Part shown: in pieces, positions 40,510 to 47,930 of the stretch | Layout: every line of letters begins with the position of its first letter | Position numbering within the stretch: position 1 is the first letter of the stretch | DNA from: CAZIJH01 sp964539655 | GTDB lineage: Archaea; Aenigmatarchaeota; Aenigmatarchaeia; CG10238-14; SCSR01 | DNA: 64,000 bases | Assembly: GCA_964539655.1 (NCBI GenBank) | Contig: CAZIJH010000001.1 | Coordinates: 88,495-152,494 of the forward strand | Direction: 5' to 3' | Made by a program: the position numbers and the translations under genes | Notes under the pieces: model-generated | What the model saw: the letters and a program-made list of their open reading frames with translations, nothing else | Told to the model about the DNA's origin: nothing | Database searches by the model: none

Positions 40510-40926
40510 ATGGCGTTCAGCCTTGATTCAGCTTCTCTCGAGATAATTTTCAGGCTGTTGCTTGCGGCTGTTCTCGGCGGCGTTGTCGGATTCGAAAGGG
40601 AAATTACGCACAGGCCTGCTGGATTGAGGACCCATATGCTGGTCGCTCTCGGCGCCGCTCTTTTCACCGCGGTCTCGCTGGTGAATTTCGTCTCTACAGA
40701 TTCTGCAAGGATAATTGCAAACATAGTCGTTGGAATAGGATTTATTGGCGGAGGAAGCATCGTCGCCTTGAAAGGAAAAGTCCACGGGGTGACCACCGCC
40801 GCAAGTCTCTGGATAGTCGCCGCGATAGGGATGTCTGTCGGGATGGGGTCTTACGTGATTGCAATTGCTGCAGCGGCAATAGTATTTTTGATTCTCCAAT
40901 TGAAAAGATTCGAAAAAGTTATCTGA
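40510..40926 (+). CDS. MgtC/SapB-family membrane protein
   Basis: The 138-residue protein matches the MgtC N-terminal membrane domain: RLLLAAVLGGVVGFEREITHRPAGLRTHMLVALGAALFT, then GIGFIGGGSIVALKGKVHGVTTAASLWIVAAIG. It has four helices and lacks the cytosolic ACT-like domain. MgtC proteins affect magnesium and acid stress, in bacteria by acting on ATP synthase. It starts 33 nt after tRNA-Val on the same strand. Confidence 0.92.
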   Translation: MAFSLDSASLEIIFRLLLAAVLGGVVGFEREITHRPAGLRTHMLVALGAALFTAVSLVNFVSTDSARIIANIVVGIGFIGGGSIVALKGKVHGVTTAASLWIVAAIGMSVGMGSYVIAIAAAAIVFLILQLKRFEKVI

Positions 40927-40952
40927 ATTTTTATTTACTTAAAAAATTTATT

Positions 40953-43754
40953 TTATGCGGACCAGAATTGTTTTGTTTTCACAAACTGTCTTTCTGCCTG
41001 CAGCATGTCTTTGAATAGATCTTCCTCGTTCTTGTGGAATCTCGCAAGGATTCTTTTTGCGATTGTAGGTCCGACCCCTCTTGCCGCCAGAACAATTGTT
41101 GCTTTTTTTCCGTACACCAAAAATAATTCAGCTCTTTTCTTCGCGCGCTCGAACTTTGCTCTCTCAATTTCGTCGAGCCTTTCTTTTTTCAGTCCTTTCT
41201 CCACGACTTTCAAAGCTTCAACCCAGTTCGGTTTCAGCGGAGCGAGCAATTTCGCATCGCAGTTTCCGCATTTCAATTTTTCCGGAACGTCTTTCACTGT
41301 GTAAAGACGCGACCATTTTCCGCAGTTCACGCACACGAGTCTCATCTGCGAATTCGTTATCCTCTGCTTGAACAGGTTGAAAATTTCTATGTTCGGTTTC
41401 TCCGGTCCGATGACTTCGGCGTATTTGTGACTCACTCCGATTTTTCCTATCGGAGAAAGTCCTTCCTTGAAGACGACCGAAATTTCTTTCGATTGTATTT
41501 TTTTCATTACTTCCAGCGCGCGTTCGATGTCCAATTTTTCCGTCTCGAGCTCCTTCAGCGTTTCCTGATAGATCGGCGTGCCTGAGAAATCCTCGATTAT
41601 TTTTTTCATCCTTATTTTTCCGTACTCCGCGTTCCTCTGGATCGCTCCGAATCTTTTTGCGACATGCACGAACTTCCATTCGTACAGCTCGCTTTTTGCA
41701 AGTCCTATTTCTACGTAGCTTGAAAAATGTTCCAGGTTGCTTTGGAATAAAATTTCTTTTATCAGGTCGAGATTCTTCTGCTGGAACTGTATCATTATCC
41801 TGTAAGGGTCCGTTTTCAGCGTGACTGATCCGATCCTGTTCGCGAGCATTGTTGTGATGAATCTTCCTATCGTCTCGTTTACCTTTGATCCGAAGCAGCT
41901 GTGTATCACCACAATATCTTCGACGTCTTCTATCAGAATATTCTTGTCACTGGGTATTACTCCAAATTTTTCCTGCTTCTTGATCAATGACACCATTTTG
42001 TCCGCGGAATTTCTGTCGACAGGATAGACTCCCATTACATCTTTCGCGGCCTCCCTCTCGGTTTTCTTCTTGAGATAATTTCTGATCATCTGTCTGACCT
42101 TCCCGACTTCCTGCGCGACTTCGTACGGCACAGGTATGAGCTCACCTTCCCACCCTGGAACCGATGCTTCTATGTCCTGCGCAGGCTCGACCATCACTCT
42201 ATCTTCCTCGATAGAAATTATTTTGTACGATTCTCCTTTCAGGATGAAGGTCGTGTTCGGCTCGCCGTGCAGCGCAATGAATTCCTCGTCAAGAACTCCG
42301 ACGAATCCCTGGTTGATTATGTTGAAGACTTTGTACTGCTTCACGTCGGGAATCGTGGAGAGTTGCGTGAAATAATAATCGAACCCCCTTCTTTTTTTGT
42401 TGATCGTGTCTTCGAGAAAAACCAAGCCGAGCCTGTCGAGCTGCTTGCACACTTCCATGAATTCCTTGTAAGTCAGATCCCTGTACGGCCTTGCGCGTTT
42501 CACGACGTTGAAAATTTTTTCCATCTGGGTCTTGCCGAAATCGAATGTCATTCCGATTATTTGATGGGCCAGAACGTCGTATGCCTTCTCGTGGAATCTC
42601 GTCGGCTCGACTTCGCGGTTGAGCGCCTTTCTTGCGATAACTGCAGCTTCGAAGATGTCGTCCTCGTCCGTCGAAATAATTATTCCTTTGCTTATCTTTT
42701 GCAATTCGTGGCCGCTCCTTCCAACTCGTTGAATCAATTGTGAAACTGTTCTCGGCGACATGTATTGCAAAACAAGATCAACGGATCCGATGTCAATCCC
42801 GAGCTGCAGGCTGCTCGTCGATATCAGAGATTTCAATTTTTCGGATTTGAAATTCTTCTCTGCCTGTATCCTTACTTCCTTGCTCAGGCTCGAGTGGTGT
42901 ATCTCCGCCGGGAAAGTTCTGTCGATTGTTTTTATCCTGCTCGCGAGAATTTCCGCGAACTCCCGTGTGTTCGTGAACGTCAGAGTTGATCTCGATCCTT
43001 TTATCAGTTCCATTATCGTTCTCAGCCTCGCGGCGATCTCTTTCGAAGTGTACACCATTTTCGCGATTTTTTCATCTTCCGGTTCGGGCTCCGGATTGAT
43101 TACGTTAATGTCGAACTGCTTCGTCGTCTCGGCATGGATTATGTTTACTTTTTTTCCGCCCGCGAAAAATTCCGCAACCTTTTCCGGCTCGCCAACGGTT
43201 GCCGAGAGCATTATAAGTTGGAAATCCCCGCACAATTCTTTCAGTCTCTCTAGTCCAATTGTGAGCTGCACGCCGCGCTTGCTGTTTACCGTTTCATGGA
43301 CCTCGTCGATGATCACGTATCTTATGTTTCTCAAGTGGTCCCTGAATCTCTTGGCTGTCAGCAGGGGCTGCAGCGTTTCCAGGGTCGTGATGAGCATGTT
43401 CGGAGGGAACTCCAGCTGCAATTTTCTTTCGTACGCGGAAGTGTCCCCGTGCCTGACCGACAATTCTAATCCTGTCTCGTTCCCCCACCACAACAGTCTG
43501 TCGAGCAGGTCCCTGTTCAAGGATTTCAGCGGGGTTATGTACAGTGCTGATATAGGCTTCAGTCTTTCCTGCATCAGAAAATGGAAAATTGGCAGCATGG
43601 CCGATTCCGTTTTTCCAGTTCCGGTCTGCGCGAGAAGTAAAATATTGTTTTTCGCGAGTATCTCCGGTATCGCAAGTTTTTGCGGGACAGTCGGCCCTTT
43701 GAATCTTTTCTTGATTATCTTCTGCAGCTCTGGATTGAAATTTTCAAAAACCAT
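40953..43754 (-). CDS. lhr: Lhr-type superfamily 2 DNA/RNA helicase
   Basis: The 933-residue protein has the helicase core: Q-motif area FKGPTVPQKLAIP, Walker A AQTGTGKTE, ITPLKSLNRDL, DEVHE (Walker B), SATVGEP, and motif VI QRVGRSGHE. It continues with Lhr-type winged-helix and DUF4145/C-terminal regions. A Cys4 site (CVNCGKW...CGNCDAKL, near 810-835) and an HhH-like end (AARGVGPTIAKRILARF) follow. It is a 3'-5' helicase in repair or RNA work. A TATA-like GTATATAC lies about 40-50 nt upstream of the start. Confidence 0.93.
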   Translation of the reverse strand: MVFENFNPELQKIIKKRFKGPTVPQKLAIPEILAKNNILLLAQTGTGKTESAMLPIFHFLMQERLKPISALYITPLKSLNRDLLDRLLWWGNETGLELSVRHGDTSAYERKLQLEFPPNMLITTLETLQPLLTAKRFRDHLRNIRYVIIDEVHETVNSKRGVQLTIGLERLKELCGDFQLIMLSATVGEPEKVAEFFAGGKKVNIIHAETTKQFDINVINPEPEPEDEKIAKMVYTSKEIAARLRTIMELIKGSRSTLTFTNTREFAEILASRIKTIDRTFPAEIHHSSLSKEVRIQAEKNFKSEKLKSLISTSSLQLGIDIGSVDLVLQYMSPRTVSQLIQRVGRSGHELQKISKGIIISTDEDDIFEAAVIARKALNREVEPTRFHEKAYDVLAHQIIGMTFDFGKTQMEKIFNVVKRARPYRDLTYKEFMEVCKQLDRLGLVFLEDTINKKRRGFDYYFTQLSTIPDVKQYKVFNIINQGFVGVLDEEFIALHGEPNTTFILKGESYKIISIEEDRVMVEPAQDIEASVPGWEGELIPVPYEVAQEVGKVRQMIRNYLKKKTEREAAKDVMGVYPVDRNSADKMVSLIKKQEKFGVIPSDKNILIEDVEDIVVIHSCFGSKVNETIGRFITTMLANRIGSVTLKTDPYRIMIQFQQKNLDLIKEILFQSNLEHFSSYVEIGLAKSELYEWKFVHVAKRFGAIQRNAEYGKIRMKKIIEDFSGTPIYQETLKELETEKLDIERALEVMKKIQSKEISVVFKEGLSPIGKIGVSHKYAEVIGPEKPNIEIFNLFKQRITNSQMRLVCVNCGKWSRLYTVKDVPEKLKCGNCDAKLLAPLKPNWVEALKVVEKGLKKERLDEIERAKFERAKKRAELFLVYGKKATIVLAARGVGPTIAKRILARFHKNEEDLFKDMLQAERQFVKTKQFWSA

Positions 43755-43900
43755 TCAGGACCGACCTCGAGAAATATCTCTAATCAGGAGTGGAGTATAT
43801 ACGTTGAGTTTCATTCGCATAACTGAAAGTCGAAATCAAATAGCATTACAGAAATATTTCTCGGAGCTAATAAAGTTTTGCCTAAGAAAAAACGAAAATA

Positions 43901-44518
43901 TTATCCAACCAACAAATAGCCCAGATCATATTTCAGCTGTTCGCAAGAAGAATAAATAATTATCTTCATACCCACTTCTTTTTCTGCTATGTCGGCATTT
44001 TCTTTTTTGTCGTCAACAAGTACGGTTTCATCTGCGTTTTCGACGCTAATTCCTAGCTTATCCAAGATTCTTAGAAAAGGCGCCTTTACATTTTTTCTAG
44101 CGCCAACTTCGTATGATGTGACAATTTCATGGAAGTAAGAATCATAATTGTATAATTTTCTCCAATACTCGAACCACTCTCTCTCGGTGTCACTCAATAA
44201 ACCTATTTTATATTTTGTTCTCAATTTCTCGACAAGATCTAAAACATTTTTGTCGGGTTTCGAAGAATCCAGCATTATTCTTCTCAATTCCTCTCTTTTG
44301 GAATTGTCGATGCCGAGCTCGCTTTCGACCCGTGTCCAATAATCGTCCTCGGTAATTTTATTTTCCTGGTATGGTCCGAGTGTCCTTTCTTTGTTGCTTA
44401 TCACGGAAAATATTTTTTCTCTGCCAATTCCCAGAATCTTCGCGTATTCGTAACTTGCAGTTACAATCGGATTCGTGGCTACCACTCCGCCAAAATCGAA
44501 TATTATTGCCGAGATCAT
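43901..44518 (-). CDS. HAD-superfamily hydrolase (subfamily IA)
   Basis: From MISAIIFDFGGVVATNP (205 residues) it shows motif I FDFGGV, a degenerate first Asp pair (D-F-G rather than D-x-D), motif II LLSDTE, Lys in GARKNVKAPF, and motif IV VLVDDKKENADIA. It resembles archaeal and bacterial epoxide-hydrolase-like or phosphatase HADs. The missing second Asp of motif I is typical of the former. It shares the operator region at 44559-44577 with the divergent membrane gene; TATAAATATT is about 25-35 nt upstream. Confidence 0.83.
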   Translation of the reverse strand: MISAIIFDFGGVVATNPIVTASYEYAKILGIGREKIFSVISNKERTLGPYQENKITEDDYWTRVESELGIDNSKREELRRIMLDSSKPDKNVLDLVEKLRTKYKIGLLSDTEREWFEYWRKLYNYDSYFHEIVTSYEVGARKNVKAPFLRILDKLGISVENADETVLVDDKKENADIAEKEVGMKIIIYSSCEQLKYDLGYLLVG

Positions 44519-44558
44519 CTTACTAAAAGAAAGAGTCGTTAAAATATTTATACAGAAA

Positions 44559-44577
44559 GTCATCACTTCAGTGACAG
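44559..44577. promoter_or_regulatory. Operator copy 3: AGTCAT-N7-GTGACA
   Basis: It lies between divergent genes. The HAD gene's TATA (44541-44554) touches it on the left. On the right, GACAATACTTATTTC gives a TATA for the plus-strand gene. Spacer and right flank (CACTTCA, GACAA) match copy 2. Confidence 0.75.
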
Positions 44578-44654
44578 ACAATACTTATTTCGGTCTCCTG
44601 CTAAGTCGATGGTACTCTGCTGGGATAACTTTTGGCGAGGATGGTCATTCTAAA

Positions 44655-44924
44655 ATGAAAAAGATTTTGTTAATCTCATTTTTCGCAGGCCTTTTTATTT
44701 TTGCCAGTCCGGTAAATGCTTCCGTGCTCGACGACTTGTTGGGATCTGGTTTTTACAACACGACCAGCGTCGACATCGCGGACAGGAACAATTTCCTCGA
44801 TGTCACGTCGGAGGTTTTGCAGTCGAGGTCGGTACAGTTGGTTGTCCTTGTTGTGATAGCGGTCATATGGGTGCTGCTCGAGGATTTTCTGGTCATCGGG
44901 GAGAAATACGAGCGAATCAATTAG
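44655..44924 (+). CDS. 89-residue secreted/anchored protein under operator copy 3
   Basis: The start is ATG 44655 (MKKILLISFFAGLFIFASPVNA), which gives a clean signal peptide. A longer frame upstream runs through the operator and is not used. A short outside part (23-57) precedes a C-terminal helix (VQLVVLVVIAVIWVLLEDFLVI). No family is recognised. GAGGATGG upstream resembles the ribosome region of the REC-like gene, the other target of the same operator. Confidence 0.7.
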   Translation: MKKILLISFFAGLFIFASPVNASVLDDLLGSGFYNTTSVDIADRNNFLDVTSEVLQSRSVQLVVLVVIAVIWVLLEDFLVIGEKYERIN

Positions 44925-44959
44925 TAAAATAAATACGGAAAGTTTCTATTGAATAATTC

Positions 44960-45616
44960 ATGGACAGGATATCGGAAATAATTCGAATTTTGCAGAAGAT
45001 ATATAGGGTTAAAATATCAAAGGAAGACCCGTTCAGGGTTCTGATCCGCGTGATGCTTTCTCACAGGACATTGGACAAGACAAGCATTCCTGCAGCAGAA
45101 AGACTTTTTTCAAGGGCGGACACTCCTGAAAAGATTCTCAAACTTTCGAAAAAAGAAATAGAAAAAATAATCTATCCGGTCGGATTTTACAAAATGAAAT
45201 CAAAAAATATTTTGAAAACTTGCGCGATGCTGGTTGGAAAATTTAGCAGAGAAGTTCCGCATACCATGGAAGAGCTCATACAGTTTCCTGGTGTTGGCGT
45301 GAAAAGTGCAGCAATAGTTCTTGTATGGGGATACGGGATACCTGCGGTGGCGGTCGACAGCCATGTAAACCGTGTAATGCAACGGATAGGAATAGTCGAG
45401 AAAGATTCTCGTCCGGCAAAAACGCAGGGCGTCTTGGAAAAAATTATTCCGGAAAATCTGAAACCGATTTCGAATTTTCTTTTCGTGCAGTTTGGAAGGG
45501 AGATTTGCCAGCCGAGAATTCCTCTTTGCTACAAATGCCCAATTGTGAAGCTTTGCGAATACGAACCGAAAAATTTGGAACAGAAGAAAATTATTCCTCT
45601 AAGAATTTATTCATAA
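44960..45616 (+). CDS. nth: Endonuclease III (DNA glycosylase/AP lyase)
   Basis: The 218-residue protein has the HhH-GPD fold. The hairpin FPGVGVKSAAIVL contains the catalytic Lys, VDSHVNRVMQRIG the catalytic Asp, and the C-terminal 4Fe-4S loop is C-x6-C-x2-C-x5-C (CQPRIPLCYKCPIVKLCEY). It removes oxidised pyrimidines and cuts the abasic site. It overlaps the convergent AbrB-like gene by 6 nt. Confidence 0.93.
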   Translation: MDRISEIIRILQKIYRVKISKEDPFRVLIRVMLSHRTLDKTSIPAAERLFSRADTPEKILKLSKKEIEKIIYPVGFYKMKSKNILKTCAMLVGKFSREVPHTMEELIQFPGVGVKSAAIVLVWGYGIPAVAVDSHVNRVMQRIGIVEKDSRPAKTQGVLEKIIPENLKPISNFLFVQFGREICQPRIPLCYKCPIVKLCEYEPKNLEQKKIIPLRIYS

Positions 45617-45904
45617 TTTTCGTACTCTCAGTTCCATTTCATTTGGATCAAAGTACACCCTTACTTTTTCACCTTTCCTAAAAATCAACTTTAATTCTTT
45701 TGGCAAGGTGACCGCAATAGATCCCCCAAATTTGACTAATTTACGTGATGTTTCTATTTTTGGGATAAGCTTCTCCTGTAATTTGATTGCATCCTTCAAT
45801 AGAACAAGTTCTTTCCCGCATTTCGGGCAAGCAAAAACTCGAACTGATTCCCCACGTACCTTCTCTTTCTTTTCTAACATTGTGGTCTTACATTCGCATT
45901 TCAT
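45611..45904 (-). CDS. Zinc-finger plus AbrB-like protein, possible antitoxin
   Basis: From MKCECKTTM (97 residues) an N-terminal zinc module has CEC and CPKCGKE, like MqsA/YgiT heads. A helix precedes a C-terminal SpoVT/AbrB-type DNA-binding domain: TSRKLVKFGGSIAVTLPKELKLIFRKGEKVRVYFD. It starts 2 nt after the stop of the 93-residue gene. This toxin-first order resembles mqsRA. A palindrome upstream of the pair (46232-46249) would be its operator. Confidence 0.72.
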   Translation of the reverse strand: MKCECKTTMLEKKEKVRGESVRVFACPKCGKELVLLKDAIKLQEKLIPKIETSRKLVKFGGSIAVTLPKELKLIFRKGEKVRVYFDPNEMELRVRKL

Positions 45905-45906
45905 AT

Positions 45907-46188
45907 TTATCCCCAGACTTTTTTCTTTGCAGTAATTCCGCAAGTTTTGAATTCCAGAAATTCTGGATATTCCTCAAAAATAACATAGACCATCTTGCAT
46001 TTCTTAATTGGAAGCACTGCACGAAATTTATTTTTGCCTTCTTGCCATATTTCACCATATTCAAACACATCTTCAACTCTTCTGAAACCAAGTCTGTTTA
46101 ACGTTCTTATCATCACATATTTGTCTATTGCAAATGGTTTTTCTCTTATTTTGAATTCTTCTTCTTTTGAGAGCTTCCTCGGCTTCAT
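45907..46188 (-). CDS. 93-residue protein, candidate toxin partner
   Basis: The protein is small and basic, with IDKYVMIRTLNRLGFRRVEDVFEYGEIWQEGKNKFRAVLPIKKCKMVYVIFEEYPEFLEFKTCG. This helix-helix-three-strand pattern is compatible with RelE/BrnT/DUF4258-type toxins, but no family is certain. It is followed 2 nt later by the zinc/AbrB gene. TATA (TATATATAAAACG) is about 16-30 nt before the ATG, so the message is leaderless. Confidence 0.55.
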   Translation of the reverse strand: MKPRKLSKEEEFKIREKPFAIDKYVMIRTLNRLGFRRVEDVFEYGEIWQEGKNKFRAVLPIKKCKMVYVIFEEYPEFLEFKTCGITAKKKVWG

Positions 46189-46231
46189 TCATATCTGTAT
46201 ATACGTTTTATATATACTAATATTTGCATTT

Positions 46232-46249
46232 ACCACTCTTGAAAGTGGT
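46232..46249. promoter_or_regulatory. Palindrome ACCACT-N6-AGTGGT
   Basis: A perfect 6-6-6 inverted repeat, placed upstream of the TATA of the toxin-like pair and 40 nt before the divergent secreted-protein gene. AbrB-type antitoxins often bind such sites. Confidence 0.5.
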
Positions 46250-46288
46250 TCTAAATTTAGATAAGCAATTAGTAGCGTCTAGATAATC

Positions 46289-46954
46289 ATGAAAAAAATA
46301 ATCGCAATTTCGATCGCCGCGTTTTCTCTCGTCATTCTGGCAAGCAGCTCTTTCGCTTTCACCGGACTTTTTTACAAGGCGTTCTCCAGAAATTTTGCGC
46401 CGGACGAGATTTTCGAAAACAACATCACGATAAGAAAATTTTACAACCTCACGATAAAATTCCAGAAAGAAGGTTCGACTTCTGACCTGACGATCAAGAA
46501 TGTGAACACGTCGATAATCCTTAAGGACGGAAATTATTCGCAGATACAAAAATTCACGGGGTTTAACGGAACGTCTCTTTATTCTGTTGTTGACAAACAA
46601 ATTCTCGACAAGATAAAATTCGTTTCATCTTACAATGTTAGCAACTCGGCCAACAGCTACGAAGACGTAGAGGACCAACCCGTATCTTTCAGCTTGATAG
46701 GGACCAAGGCGACAATGGTGATAAAAGTCAGTCCGAAAAATTCAACAACAACTGTTTCTGCTTCGGGCAATTCGACCTTTCAAGGGTATCTGATCGACGA
46801 TCTGACAAATCTTCCGGTAGAAAATATAGAAGTCGCAATTTTTTCAAGCGATTCTAAAATCGTGCGGAACTATACCGACAGCAACGGAAAATTTATTTTG
46901 AGTTTCAGTCCAGGTAATTACGACGTCTTCGTCGGAGAATATGCAGCAATCTGA
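46289..46954 (+). CDS. Secreted protein with carboxypeptidase-regulatory-like domain
   Basis: The 221-residue protein has a signal peptide (1-23, ending SSSFA) and an Asn/Thr-rich middle with at least six N-x-S/T sequons. The C-terminal beta domain (FQGYLIDDLTNLPVENIEVAIFSSDSKIVRNYTDSNGKFILSFSPGNYDVFV) matches the CarboxypepD_reg-like fold. No anchor is seen, so it may be released or complexed. It overlaps the convergent nuclease gene by 37 nt. Confidence 0.75.
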   Translation: MKKIIAISIAAFSLVILASSSFAFTGLFYKAFSRNFAPDEIFENNITIRKFYNLTIKFQKEGSTSDLTIKNVNTSIILKDGNYSQIQKFTGFNGTSLYSVVDKQILDKIKFVSSYNVSNSANSYEDVEDQPVSFSLIGTKATMVIKVSPKNSTTTVSASGNSTFQGYLIDDLTNLPVENIEVAIFSSDSKIVRNYTDSNGKFILSFSPGNYDVFVGEYAAI

Positions 46955-47784
46955 ATTTTTCCGAGTATCTCTTTCGCTGCGAGAACTAGTTTTGCAATTC
47001 TAGTTTTGGGAATTTTTGTGAGGCTGCAAATTTCTGACTCGTCCTTTTCGACAAGCTGTCTGAGAAGAATTATTTCTGCGTCTCCGAGCTTCTCCTCCTC
47101 GTTCCTGTCAAGATTTTTCAACAAAGTTATCGGATAGAGCTTGTTCCTTTCGATCATATCCTCGAGGCTGTCACCCGGCGGCGACTTCCATCCTATGTTA
47201 TCGATCCCCCTGCATCTCGAATACCTCCATGCATGGTCCGATATTTTTGTGTTTGAAACTACGACTGCCCGAGTGAATTTTATTTTATTTTTGCCTCTGA
47301 GATAGCCTTCGCACAAATCCTCGAAAGTCGAGTTCGCTTCCAAAAAAACATCGAGTCCCGTGAACGTGTGGTGCTGGAGATGGTGCTTGACTTCGACATA
47401 AATTATTTCGCTGCTGTTGTTCGCGATGACGTCTATCTCGTGGTCGACGCATTTGCCCGCTACGATCTGGTTCATCTGAACCTGGTATCCCTGCGATTTC
47501 AAAATCGCCCCTACGAATTTTTCAAAATCTGGTTTCGATCTCAGCAGGCTTATCGCCTCGCGCAGATCTATGATGTGCTTCACTTCGGGCCTGTAATTTT
47601 CAAGTTCGGAAAAAATCATTTGTAGAATTTTTTTCGTTTCGGTCCCGTCTTTTAATTTTTCCTCTATTTTGTCCGCGATGTTCCGCGCTTCTTCGTTGCT
47701 CGCCCCCATGCGAATGCATGTCCTGGCGATTTTTTCCTTCTCGAAAATCTGCCTCCTTCCGTCCGCCTTGGTTACGTGCAACAT
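46918..47784 (-). CDS. ATP-cone plus Mrr-like restriction endonuclease
   Basis: The 288-residue protein starts with an ATP-cone (residues 1-85: HVTKADGRRQIFEKEKIARTCIRMGAS). An Mrr-like PD-(D/E)xK nuclease follows: FVGAILKSQGYQ, HEIDVIANNSSEIIYVEVKHH (Asp, Glu, Lys). A C-terminal helical domain has an HTH-like end. ATP-cones bind ATP/dATP, usually in ribonucleotide reductases. The fusion suggests a nucleotide-sensing nuclease, possibly defensive. It stands alone, with no methylase nearby. Confidence 0.83.
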   Translation of the reverse strand: MLHVTKADGRRQIFEKEKIARTCIRMGASNEEARNIADKIEEKLKDGTETKKILQMIFSELENYRPEVKHIIDLREAISLLRSKPDFEKFVGAILKSQGYQVQMNQIVAGKCVDHEIDVIANNSSEIIYVEVKHHLQHHTFTGLDVFLEANSTFEDLCEGYLRGKNKIKFTRAVVVSNTKISDHAWRYSRCRGIDNIGWKSPPGDSLEDMIERNKLYPITLLKNLDRNEEEKLGDAEIILLRQLVEKDESEICSLTKIPKTRIAKLVLAAKEILGKIQIAAYSPTKTS

Positions 47785-47888
47785 TTAATATAGATTTTAT
47801 TTTTCTGCAAAATAAATCCGAAATTTTTTCCGTGAAAATATTTTTTCAGAATTTTTTACAAATAATTTTTATGACACATCGCAAAAAT

Positions 47889-47901
47889 ATCTTTATATAT
47901 A
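47889..47901 (+). promoter_or_regulatory. TATA box of the large surface-protein gene
   Basis: ATCTTTATATATACC lies about 30-42 nt before ATG 47931. AAGGTTGCGG just before the ATG may be a weak ribosome site. The strong TATA fits an abundant surface protein. Confidence 0.5.
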
Positions 47902-47930
47902 CCTTTTCACAAATTTTTAAAAGGTTGCGG

